The translations under genes and the position numbers were made by a program. A stretch of 64,000 nt of DNA from Bufo bufo (Eukaryota > Chordata > Amphibia > Anura > Bufonidae), in the NCBI RefSeq assembly GCF_905171765.1, contig NC_053390.1:578176471-578240470 (forward strand), written 5' to 3'. How positions within the stretch are numbered: the first letter of the stretch is position 1; each line of letters begins with the position of its first letter. Positions 55,309 through 64,000 of the stretch are shown here, in pieces. The notes under the pieces were generated by a model, which saw only the letters and a program-made list of their open reading frames with translations, did no database searches and had not been told where the DNA came from.

Positions 55309-55677
55309 GGAGGACCTTTCATCTGTTTAACCATAGTCTAATTAGGGTCTTACCTTATAGGGCCGCCCCCACTGATGTCATCGCACTTTTTTTTTTCGAT
55401 TTCGGCGACTTATATTCTAATTAGCCGACTTGGTTATACTTGGCAGAGACTGGAGCGGTTCTCTTCTCCCTGGATACGCTCACAGCCAGGGAGAAGAGAA
55501 CTGCTCAAGTCTCCGCCTACTATAACCAAGTCGGCTAATTAGAATATAAGGCGATGAAATCAACCGGGGACAACAGCCGATCGAACTTTGAAAAAAAAGT
55601 GCGATGACATCAGTAGGGGCCGCCCTATAAAGGTAAGACCCTAATTAGACTAGGGCTAAACAGATGAAAGGTCCTCT
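55309..55677. mobile_element. 369-bp palindromic TTAA MITE
   Basis: Right TTAA at 55678-55681, left GTAA (one change) at 55305-55308. Ends GGAGGACCTTTCATCTG and CAGATGAAAGGTCCTCT. Arms carry GCCGACTTGGTTATA and CAGGGAGAAGAGAACTG; centre near 55485. Confidence 0.85.
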
Positions 55678-55681
55678 TTAA

Positions 55682-55863
55682 GGCAGTAAGGACAACTGTG
55701 GCCTACTGCTTTTACTCCTTCTGGCTAGATAGTTGGTGCTGCTACTACCCACATTCTGGCTCTGGATCTTTCGTTTGAAAACCTTCCATTGCCTGGAAAT
55801 TTTTAGGCCTCTTGATGATGTACACTTCCCTGTCTCTGTGTATTGGTGTAGTAAACAAGTATA
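55682..55863. other. hAT-B 5' tail between MITE and Tc1
   Basis: Unique non-coding sequence ending TGTATTGGTGTAGTAAACAAGTATATA; the same words recur at 61848-61872, so the ~120-bp tail repeats begin here. Confidence 0.55.
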
Positions 55864-56914
55864 TACAGTGAGGAACAGAAGTATTTGAACATTTTTGCAA
55901 GTTCTCCCACTTAGAGATCATGGAGGGGTCTGAAATTCACATTATAGGTGCATTCCCACTCTGAGAGAGAATAAAATAAAAAAATCAGGAAATCACATTG
56001 TATGATTTTTTAAGAATTTATTTGTCTTACACTGCTGAACATAAGTATTTGAACACCTGAGAAACAGCAAGAATTCTGGCTCTCAAAGACCTGTTACTGT
56101 ACCTTTAAAAAGTCCACCTCTACTCCACTCATTAATCTAACTTAGTCTACTTTCACACTCGAGTTTTGGCCTTCCATTTGTGAGATCCATTCAGGGCTCT
56201 CACAAGCGGTCCAAAACGGATCAGTTTGCATTCTAATGCATTCTGAATGGAAAAGGATCCCCTCAAAATGCATCAGTTTGCATCAGTTCAGTATCCATTC
56301 CGCTTTGGAGATGGACATCAAAATGCTGCTTGCAGCGTTTTGGTGACCGTCTGATGAAACTGAGCCAAACGGACACAATCTGGCACAATAGAAAAAGGAT
56401 CCGTCCTTCATCGACTTTCAATGGTGTTTAAAACTTCTTGGCTATGTTAAAGATAATACAACTAAAGGGGCAGTAGACTTAATAAAACTTCGCTTTTAAT
56501 TATAGGAGATAAAAAAGGCCCCTACTTACGCACAACGAGTAAGACGTGCCCTCTCAAATACATACAGAAATATCACTAGGGGAATGGACAAGTACCACAT
56601 GGAAGGTCGGGCGGGGAAGGGGGTGTGGAAGTATGTACTACCCACTAGCCCTAGTACCTCCCTACTTGTCCTGTTGCACCCTAGAAAGTGTGTACAAAGG
56701 ACGGGGTCCAAAAAAGCCCCGCAAGGGGTGGCCCAGACAGGAACTCTGATCATGAATAGGAAGCCCTAGTGAGGCCCTAGTCAATATCGATTGACAGAGG
56801 AAAAAAAGAGTTCACACTTTGGAACAATACACTGGTAGGCAAAAAACAAATCAAAAATGAGAATAGCTCCACCACAAAAACCAACAAAGATCAGAATGGT
56901 GAAATACTCAAGTG

Positions 56915-56966
56915 TCCCGACGCGTTTATTCAGTTGTAGCCCCAGGATTCTTCAGGGGACACGGGG
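56915..56966 (-). other. PLE terminal hairpin, left arm
   Basis: The minus strand reads GTGTCCC CTGAAGA ATCCTGGGGC... TGAATAAACGCGTC GGGACAC-type sequence; GTGTCCC and GGGACAC close the hairpin. Same element as 60535-60592. Confidence 0.5.
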
Positions 56967-57952
56967 CTAGACGGTGGTTATCCCTGGCGACTAATGGTCC
57001 TGTGGGCAGGGAATGACCTATACGTTCGCTGAAGTCAGTCTGTGACTAAGCCTACAAATAATAATAAAGTACATACATAATAAGTAACAGAAAGTAGTCA
57101 AAAAAGAAACCTCCCCATCAATCACCCGGTGTAGGGTCGTGGAGAGGTTTTCTTACTCACTGATGGCTGCGGTCAGGGGTGGCTGTAGGCACACTAAGCG
57201 GCGAGACCCAGGGTGGTGGTGTCTGATAAGATGGTGACCGGCAGCTAGTGGGGCAGAGTCTGCCACATTATAAGGGCTAGAGGACCAGGTGAGGCGCATC
57301 ATCCCAGGTCAGTGAACTTCCGGCTATGTGCCTATTGATGACGTACCTGTCGGGCGTCTAAAGCCGCGGTCACGTGATCGGGGAATCCGGAAGTCACGTG
57401 TCCGCGCCTGCGCCTCAAACCCCTGCCCCATGCGTTCCATGGGGCTAGGGGTGAAACGCACGGCTGGTGCAGGGTCTCAGCGTCACCCGGCCGCGCCACG
57501 TAGGATGCGCTTGCGTCTCGGCCGCGGTCACAGGATCGAGGCCCGGCCCCAGCCGCACTGGCACAAAGGTGTCCCGGACGGCCAATAGCAAGGACTACAT
57601 AAACAGAGTGCCTGTCTATTACCTGACTGCCAACCGGGGCAAACATAGTATCCCGCCACAGCCTCTCCTGCGGCCTGCAGGATATTATAATTATAAACTA
57701 TAAGTGGATTGCTCCCCATTATACAACAAATGGGAGACTCACATCCATCATGAGTTTGGGGTGGAGGGAAGGAGCGCTCAGGGGGGGAGACATCCTGCTC
57801 ATTGGTCCGTCGGGACCACTGACCCCCCTGTACCTCCCCCAGCCCCCGCAGGGATATGACAGTGTGTGCCCAATATCCCGCGTCAAGGACCGAATAAAAA
57901 GGGGTTTATAGTAGGGAATATGGCCCCAAGGCCTGAACAAGAATATTGGTGA

Positions 57953-59040
57953 TCAGAGGAAACAACTGAAGGTCAGTTGTTCGTTAAGCCCGTTGGGGAC
58001 AACCGTATTAAGTGTAAATGTCCACCAACATTCCCTTTGTAGGATGGATCTGTTCCAGTACCCCCCACGTACGGGCTTAGGCACATGTTCAATCGCCATG
58101 AAGCTGATGGACGCAAGGCGTTCCTCATGGAATATCTGTACGTGACGTGCAATGGGAGTGTCCCTGTTATTGCGAATGTCACCATGGTGCTCCCCCATAC
58201 GTTTGCGTAATTCCCTGAAGGTTTTGCCTATGTAGCGTAGGCCACACACGCACGTTATCAGGTAAATCACACCTGCAGTACGACAGTTTAAGAAGCCTTT
58301 CACATGGTAGATGGTGTTATTAGGCTCTCCGACAAATGTCTTACCCTGTGACAGGCAGCCACAGAAGCTGCATCGTCCGCATCTGTGGCACCCTGTCACA
58401 GATCTATCTAGCCACGTCCGTGGTTTGGCTGCGGGGGTGAAATGACTGTGTACCAGTCTATCCCTCAGATTGTTGCCCCTCCTGAATGTGAGGGAAATCG
58501 AGGGATCCAGGACCTCAGCCAGGTCTGGATCCATCAGCAGGGTGTCCCAATGGTGTGCCAGAATCCTCCTCACCTGTGAAGCGGCAGCGTCAAAAGTGCC
58601 TACTACCCGGACAGTACCTTGAGACTCGCGTGCCCTATTGTTTGTGTGATGAAGAAGTTCGGTACGTGTACGTGCCTTAGTTCTCTCATAGGCCAGTCTG
58701 AGGGTCCTATCTGGGTATCCCCTCTCCTGAAACCTAGACCTAAGGTCTCGCGCTTGATGCTTAAAATCCGTTTCTTCAGAGCAATTGCGTTTGAGTCTCA
58801 GGTACTGTCCGGTAGGAATCCCTCTCTTAAGAGGGACAGGGTGACAGCTGTCCCACCTAAGGAGGGAGTTTGTAGAGGTGGGTTTTCGGTAGATGGACGT
58901 ATTAAGACCACCTCTGTCATCCCTGAGGATAACCACATCCAGGAAGGGAAGGCGATCCTTAGCAATAACCGAAGTGAACCTTAGGTTAAAGTTATTTACA
59001 TTCAGTTCGGAAATGAATCTGTCGAAATCGCTCACATTCA
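57953..59040 (-). pseudogene. PLE RT C-terminus, Cys linker and GIY-YIG endonuclease (left arm)
   Basis: Open for about 360 codons. RT end: DFDRFISELNVNNFNLRF, RLPFLDVVILRDD and IYRKPTSTNSLLRWDSCHP, then a Lys/Arg-rich thumb. Cys cluster GCHRCGRCSFCGC. Endonuclease: FLNCRTAGVIYLITCVCGLR, YIGKTFRELRKRMGEH, ARHVQIFHEE, and the end RGGYWNRSILQRECWWTF, LNEQLTFSCFL. This half looks intact; the RT palm is missing because of the inversion junction at about 59030. Confidence 0.9.
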
Positions 59041-59561
59041 GGAGGGGCAACAACCTGAGGGATAGACTGGTACACAGTCATTTCACCACCGCAGCCAAAC
59101 CACGGATGTGGCTAGATAGATCTGTGACAGGGTGCCACAGATGCGGACGATGCAGCTTCTGTGGCTGCCTGTCACAGGGTAAGACGTTTGTCGGAGAGCC
59201 TAATAACACCATGTACCATGTGAAAGGCTTCTTAAACTGTCGTACTGCAGGTGTGATTTACCTGATAACGTGCGTGTGTGGCCTACGCTACATAGGCAAA
59301 ACCTTCAGGGAATTACTCAAACGTATGGGGGAGCACCATGGTGACATTCGCAATAACAGGGACACTCCCATTGCACAGATATTCCATGAGGGACGCCTTG
59401 CGTCCATCAGCTTCATGGCGATTGAACATGTGCCTAAGCCCGTACGTGGCGGGTACTGGAACAGATCCATCCTACAAAGGGAATGTTGGTGGACATTTAC
59501 ACTTAATACGGTTGTCCCCAACGGGCTTAACGAACAACTGACCTTCAGTTGTTTCCTCTGA
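59040..59561 (+). pseudogene. PLE GIY-YIG endonuclease (right arm)
   Basis: GNNLRDRLVHSHFTTAAKPR, GCHRCGRCSFCGC, FLNCRTAGVIYLITCVCGLR, YIGKTFRELLKRMGEH, ending LNEQLTFSCFL at 59561. Nearly identical to the left arm but lacks ARHV before QIFHEG (a 12-base deletion), and has no RT. The open frame extends upstream to 58893 through the junction by chance. Confidence 0.9.
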
Positions 59562-60534
59562 TCACCAATATTCTTGTTCAGGCCTTGAGGTCATATTCCC
59601 TACTATAAACCCCCTTTTATTCGGTCCTTGACGCGGGATATTGGGCACACACTGTCATATCCCTGCGGGGGGTGGGGGAGGTACAGGGGGGTCAGTGGTC
59701 CCGACGGACCAATGAGCAGGATGTCTCCCCCCCTGAGCGCTCCCTCCCTCCACCCCAAACTCATGATGGATGTGAGTCTCCCATTTGTTGTATAATGGGG
59801 AGCAATCCACTTATAGTTTATAATTATAATATCCTGCAGGCTGCAGGAGAGGCTGTGGCGGGATACTATGTTTGCCCCGATTGGCAGTCAGGTAATAGAC
59901 AGGCACTCTGTTTATGTAGTCCTTGCTATTGGCCGTGCGGGACACCTTTGTGCTAGTGCGGCTGGGGCCGGGCCTCGATCCTGTGACCGCGGCCATGACG
60001 CAAGTGCGTCCTACGTGGCGCGGCCGGGTGACGCAGAGACCCTGCACCAGCCGTGCGTTTCACCCCTAGCCCCATGGAACGCATGGGGCAGGGGTTTGAG
60101 GCGCAGGTGCGGATACGTGACTTCCGGATTCCCCGATCACGTGACCGCGGCTTTAGACGCCCGACAGGTACGTCATCAATAGGCGCATAGCCGGAAGTTC
60201 ACTGACCTGGGATGATGCGCCTCACCTGGTCCTCTAGCCCTTATAATGTGGCAGACTCTGCCCCACTAGCTGCCGGTCACCATCTTAGCAGACACCACCA
60301 CCCTGGGTCTCGCCGCTTAGTGTGCCTACAGCCACCAGTGAGTAAGTAAACCTCTCCGCGACCCTACACCGGGTGATTGATGGGGAGGTTTCTTTTTTGA
60401 CTACTTTCTGTTACTTATTATGTATGTACTTTATTATTATTTGTAGGCTTAGTCACAGACTGACTTCAGCGAACGTATAGGTCATTCCCTGCCCACAGGA
60501 CCATTAGTCGCCAGGGATAACCACCGTCTAGCCC

Positions 60535-60592
60535 CGTGTCCCCTGAAGAATCCTGGGGCTACAACTGAACAAACGCGTCGGGACACTTTGTT
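60535..60592 (+). other. PLE terminal hairpin, right arm
   Basis: GTGTCCC (60536) and GGGACAC (60580-60586) pair around CTGAAGA (60543-60549), a CTGGGGCTACAAC region and CAAACGCGTC. The GAAA strand is changed to ACAAAC. Confidence 0.5.
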
Positions 60593-61264
60593 GTTTTTTG
60601 TGGTGGAGCTATTCTCATTTTTGATTTGTTTTTTGCCCACCAGTGTATTCTTCCAAAGTGTGAACTCTTTTTTCCCTCTGTCAATTGATATTGACTAGGG
60701 CCTCACTAGGGCTTCCTATTCAGGATCAGAGTTCCTGTCTGGGCAGGGCGGGGCTTTTTTGGACCCCGTCCTTTGCACACACTTTCTAGGGTGCAACAGG
60801 ACAAGTAGGGAGGTACTAGGGCTAGTGGGTAGTACATACTTCCACCCCCCCCCCCCCGCCCGACCTTCCACGTGGTACTTGTCCATTCCCCTAGTGATAT
60901 TTCTGTATGTATTGTCATTGTCTCCGCTCTCTCATCTATCCCTTGAGAGGGCACGTCTTACTCGTTGTGCATAAGTAGGGGCCTTTTTTATCCCCTATAA
61001 TTAAAAGCGAAGTTTTATTAAGTCTACTGCCCCTTTAGTTTTCTTTTGCATTCCTTGAGCAGTATATCAGGGAGGCTCTGACTGCCCCTCCTGACTGACC
61101 AGATTTATTGTAAAGATAATACAAATGGATCCGTTCTGAACGGATGCAGACGGTTGTATTATCTGAACGGATCCGTTCATGACGGATCCGCACAAAACGC
61201 AAGTGTGGAAGTAGCCTTAGTAGCACCTGTCTGAGCTCTTTAAAGACACCTGTCCACCCCACAG

Positions 61265-62356
61265 TCGTCTACTGGTGTTCTTATCACCTATATGCGAATT
61301 TAGTTCCAAAAAATGTAAATTACAATCATGTGGAAACTGAATATACATAAATTGATGATTGAGGATTGACACTCAATTTCTCGTTAATACACATAGGTAA
61401 ATTGCTTCTACGCCTTGGGTATTGATGCAGACAGACAGCAAGAGTGGTAAGATGGGGCATTGCTGTCAAGATGAGTTCTATCGGAATCAGTTGGAGGAGT
61501 TTGAAAATGTTGGTATTAATGCAATAATCAAGTATATATGCAGCTTAATTAAATTGAATCCCCCACCAATTTTTTTTTATTGAGATCGTGTGGAAACTAA
61601 ATATACAGAAACGGACTATTGAGGCTTGATGCTCATTATCACTCACAGGTAGATTGCTGCCCTACCCTGTGTCTTGTACTAATCACATATATATGCAGCT
61701 TAATTAAATTGAAACCGCCAAAATAAATTTAAACTGAAACCGCGTGGAAACTGAATGGATAGAAATGGACGATTGAGGCTTGATGCTCAATTTGACGTTA
61801 ATACACACAGGTAGATTGCTGCTTCACCTTGGGTATTGCTATGTATTGGTCTGGTAAACAAGTATATATACTGCCTAATTAAATTCAACCCTCCCCCCAA
61901 AAAAAAAATTGCAACTGTGTGAAGAAATAAATGAAAGTTAACGGGTTTCTGTCATCAGAAAAATCGTTATGTAGCTGACTGACATTAGCGATGTGCTAAT
62001 GTCAGCAGAACATAACTGTATGACTTATATCTCCCTGCCGCCGTTCGCGCTAAATAATTACTTTTATATTATGCAAATGAGCCTCTAGGTGCTAGTGGGG
62101 CGTTGCTGCAGCACCTAGAGGCTCCGTCCTCTCACCATTTGGCACGCCATTGTAAAGGTGATTGACATCCTCCATCCCATCCGTGCCCCGCAAATCCCGC
62201 GCCTGTGCCGTCCATTTTAGTATTAGGCACAGGCACAGGGAGAGAAGGACGGCAGCAGGCGAGCCAGGGCCAGTCTTCACGATCAATTTCACATTATCAC
62301 TCACAGGTAGATTGCTGATATACTTTATGTATTAATGCAATAATCACACACACATA
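61265..62356. repeat. hAT-B terminal ~120-bp tandem repeats
   Basis: Units contain GATTGAGGCTTGATGCTCA, TTAATACACACAGGTAGATTGCTGC, CTTGGGTATTG and GCAGCTTAATTAAATTGAA, plus TGTGGAAACTGAATATACA. Five or so units, one interrupted by 61942-62280. Confidence 0.75.
61942..62280. mobile_element. One-ended TTAA MITE
   Basis: TTAA at 61938-61941 followed by CGGGTTTCTGTCATCAG, close to the end of 7057-7876. Contains a hairpin (GCCTCTAGGTGCT / AGCACCTAGAGGC). Tandem host repeat resumes at about 62285 without a matching right end, so one arm is lost. Confidence 0.65.
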
Positions 62357-62744
62357 CAGTGGGATGCAAAAGTTTGGGCAACCTTGTTAATCGTCATGAT
62401 TTTCCTGTATAAATCGTTGGTTGCTACGATAAAAAATGTCAGTTAAATATATCATATAGGAGACACACACAGTGATATTTGAGAAGTGAAATTAAGTTTA
62501 TTGGATTTACAGAAAGTGTGCTATAATTGTTTAAACAAAATTAGGCAGGTGCATAAATTTGGGCACTGTTGTAATTTTATTGATTCCAAAACCTTTGGAA
62601 CTAATTATTGGAACTTAAATTGGCTTGGTAAGCTCAGTGACCCCTGACCTACATACACAGGTGAATCCAATTATAAGAAAGAGTATTTAAGGGGGTCAAT
62701 TGTAAGTTTACCTCCTCTTTTAATTTTCTCTGAAGAGTAGCAAC

Positions 62745-63142
62745 ATGGGGGTCTCAAAACAACTCTCAAATGACCTGAAGACAAAGATTGTTCACCATCA
62801 TGGTTTAGGGGAAAGATACAGAAAGTTGTCTCAGAGATTTCAGCTGTCTGTTTCCACAGTTAGGAACATATTGAGGAAATGGAAGACCACAGGCTCAGTT
62901 CAAGTTAAGGTTCGAAGTGGCAGACCAAGAAAAATCTCGGATAGACAGAAGCAACGAATGGTGAGAACAGTCAGAGTCAACCCACCGACCAGCACCAAAG
63001 ACCTACAACATCATCTTGCTGCAGATGGAGTCACTGTGCATCGTTTTAACCATTCGGCGCACTTTACACAAGGAGATGCTGTATGCGAGAGTGATGCAGA
63101 GGAAGCCTTTTCTCCGCCCACAGCACAAAAAGTGCCACTTAA
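62745..63142 (+). pseudogene. Tc1-like transposase, N-terminal part
   Basis: MGVSKQLSNDLKTKIVHHHG starts at 62745 and leads to the paired-like helix-turn-helix (LSQRFQLSVSTVRNILRKW), the GRPRKISDRQ linker (GRPR AT-hook-like) and the second HTH (TSTKDLQHHLAADGVTVHR). A one-base insertion near 63045 shifts the frame; the expected sequence RRTLHKEMLYARV follows in the next frame. It binds TIRs. Confidence 0.9.
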
Positions 63143-63640
63143 GGCTACTTTCACACTAGCGTTCGGGTGTCCGCTCGTGCGCTCCGTTTGAAGGGGCTCA
63201 CGAGCGGCCCCGAACGCATCCGTCTGGCCCCAATGCATTCTCAGTGGAGGCGGATCCACTGAGAATGCATCCGCCTGCCAGCGTTCAGCCTCCGCTCCGC
63301 TCAGTGAGCGGACACCTGAACGCTGCTTGCAGCGTTCGGGTGTCCGCCTGGCCGTGCGGAGGCGAGCGGATCCGTCCAGACTTATAATGGAAGTCAATGG
63401 GGACGGATCCGCTTGAAGATGACACAATATGGCTCAATCTTCAAGCGGATCCGTTCCCCATTGACTTTCAATGTAAAGTCTGAACGGATCCGCTCAGACA
63501 ACTTTCACACTTAGAAAATTTTCTAAGTTTTAATGCAGACGCATCCGTTCTGAACGGATGCAAACGTCTGCATTATCGGAGCGGATCCGTCTGATGAAAC
63601 ATCAGACGGATCCGCTCCGAACGCTAGTGTGAAAGTAGCC
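63143..63640. mobile_element. 498-bp Harbinger-like MITE inside the Tc1 transposase
   Basis: TSD TAA at 63140-63142 and 63641-63643; ends GGCTACTTTCACACTAGCG and CGCTAGTGTGAAAGTAGCC. Interior: CCACTGAGAATGCATCCGCC and GGATCCGTTCTGAACGGATGC palindromes. Confidence 0.9.
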
Positions 63641-63643
63641 TAA

Positions 63644-64000
63644 GGTGGGCTAAAGCACATTTGGACAAGCCAGCTTTATTTTGGAATAAGGTGCTGTGGA
63701 CTGATGAAACAAAAATTGAGTTATTTGGCCATAACAAGGGGCGTTATGCATGGAGCAAAAAGAACACAGCATTCCAAGAAAAACACCTGCTACCTACAGT
63801 AAAATATGGTGGTGGTTCCATCATGCTGTGGGGCTGTGTGGCCAGTGCAGGGACTGGGAATCTTGTCAAAGTTGAGGGACGCATGGATTCCACTCAGTAT
63901 CAGCAGATTCTGGAGACCAATGTCCAGGAATCAGTGACAAAGCTGAAGCTGCGCCGGGGCTGGATCTTTCAACAAGACAACGACCCTAAACACTGCTCAA
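63644..64000 (+). pseudogene. Tc1-like transposase, DDE catalytic part (runs out of window)
   Basis: After the MITE: RWAKAHLDKPALFWNKVLWT, then DETKIELFGHN (first Asp), YGGGSIMLWGCVASAGTG and WIFQQDNDPKHCS (second Asp in DNDPKH). The last residue of DD34E lies past 64000. Open throughout from 63644. Confidence 0.9.

Larger units (their letters stand above)
56462..61110. mobile_element. Inverted (head-to-head) PLE, 4.65 kb
   Basis: 14-bp TSD TAAAGATAATACAA at 56448-56461 and 61111-61124. Outer arms 56462-59030 and 59030-61041 are inverted copies (CTAAAGGGGCAGTAGACTTAAT and complement at the ends); a 69-bp tail (61042-61110) is on the right only. Each arm holds a PLE 3' half facing outward; they join at about 59030. 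Confidence 0.95.
56145..61216. mobile_element. Harbinger-like MITE split by a PLE
   Basis: TSD TTA at 56142-56144 and 61217-61219; ends GTCTACTTTCACACTCG and CAAGTGTGGAAGTAGCC. MITE sequence is 56145-56461 and 61125-61216, with GGATCCGTTC-type palindromes. Confidence 0.8.
55866..61264. mobile_element. Tc1-like element fragment, split by Harbinger MITE and PLE
   Basis: TA (55864-55865) then CAGTGAGGAACAGAAGTATTTGAACA, a Tc1-type TIR. Inner copy GAACATAAGTATTTGAACACCTGAG at 56035. The sequence continues after 61217 with TAGCACCTGTCTGAGCTC and AAAGACACCTGTCCACCCCACAG, the 5' UTR typical of these elements, then stops at 61264. No transposase frame. Confidence 0.65.
40474..62356 (-). mobile_element. 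hAT-B: very large BED-type hAT, with nested Gypsy, PLE, MITEs and Tc1
   Basis: Left end TAGTGTTTATCGAGCACCAAAGTGC at about 40474. Transposase on the minus strand (52925 to 49548). 3' tail 40.5-49.4 kb contains a 41-bp minisatellite split by Gypsy; 5' tail 52.9 kb onwards contains a ~58-bp minisatellite and, after several insertions, ~120-bp repeats to 62356, where a Tc1 element begins. The right terminus is not seen, so total size and TSD are unknown; without insertions the visible part is roughly 8-9 kb. Confidence 0.65.
62357..64000 (+). mobile_element. Tc1-like transposon, right end outside window
   Basis: TA (62355-62356), then TIR CAGTGGGATGCAAAAGTTTGGGCAACC; inner TIR repeat GCATAAATTTGGGCACTG (62553). 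5' UTR to 62744, transposase from 62745 on. Split by a Harbinger-like MITE at 63143-63640. Confidence 0.9.

Noticed and set aside
58893..59040. N-terminal part of the 222-codon plus-strand frame
   Set aside because: It crosses the PLE inversion junction and is antisense to the left-arm RT; only the part after about 59040 is real PLE coding sequence.
1..64000. Possible host gene, tRNA or rRNA
   Set aside because: Looked for conserved non-transposon protein motifs, tRNA A/B boxes with cloverleaf and rRNA signatures; found none I can support.

Overview
The window looks like a piece of a repeat-rich vertebrate genome, most likely an anuran amphibian. I infer this from the mix of element families (BED-finger hAT transposons, Penelope-like elements or PLEs, a chromodomain Ty3/Gypsy element, Tc1-like elements, a Tx1/L1-type LINE, and TTAA-flanked and PIF/Harbinger-like MITEs). 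I found no host gene, tRNA, rRNA or CRISPR array. Every coding stretch I can name belongs to a transposable element, and nearly all are broken by stops, frameshifts or insertions.

Layout. 1-9335: a BED-type hAT element (called hAT-A here), transposase on the minus strand, with long arrays of related subterminal repeats on both sides; its BED finger is split by a 984-bp hAT MITE and its right flank by an 820-bp palindrome. 9336-25.3 kb: 5' tail of a second hAT family (hAT-B type), shredded by a 178-bp hAT MITE that holds a 7.6-kb L1 (itself holding a PLE and a 2.45-kb hAT), a 5-kb hAT that holds a 3.7-kb palindromic TTAA element, a short TTAA MITE, and a solo LTR that holds a PLE. 25.7-35 kb: PLE territory, with inverted RT/GIY-YIG copies. 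35-37.5 kb: MITEs. 37.5-40.3 kb: subterminal repeats and duplicated first exon of a third hAT (hAT-C). 40474 to about 62.35 kb: a very large hAT-B copy, transposase on the minus strand, swollen by a 7.2-kb Gypsy element (41508-48696), a short inverted PLE, a TTAA palindrome and a Tc1 > Harbinger > PLE nest. 62357-64000: a Tc1-like element whose transposase is split by a Harbinger MITE and which runs out of the window.

Order of events can be read from target-site duplications (TSDs). I located matching or near-matching TSDs for most insertions: 8 bp for hAT, TTAA for the palindromic MITEs, TWA (TAA/TTA) for Harbinger MITEs, 5 bp for LTR elements, 17 bp for L1 and 14-15 bp for three PLEs.

The points I think most deserve a second look are: (i) four PLE insertions (five PLE loci with enough sequence to judge) are head-to-head inverted copies, three of them with 14-15 bp TSDs; (ii) these PLEs share a hairpin with a hammerhead-core-like motif; (iii) in two different hAT families the first coding exon is duplicated inside subterminal tandem repeats; (iv) the first zinc-binding cysteine of the BED finger has been lost, by different mutations, in both hAT-A and hAT-B.
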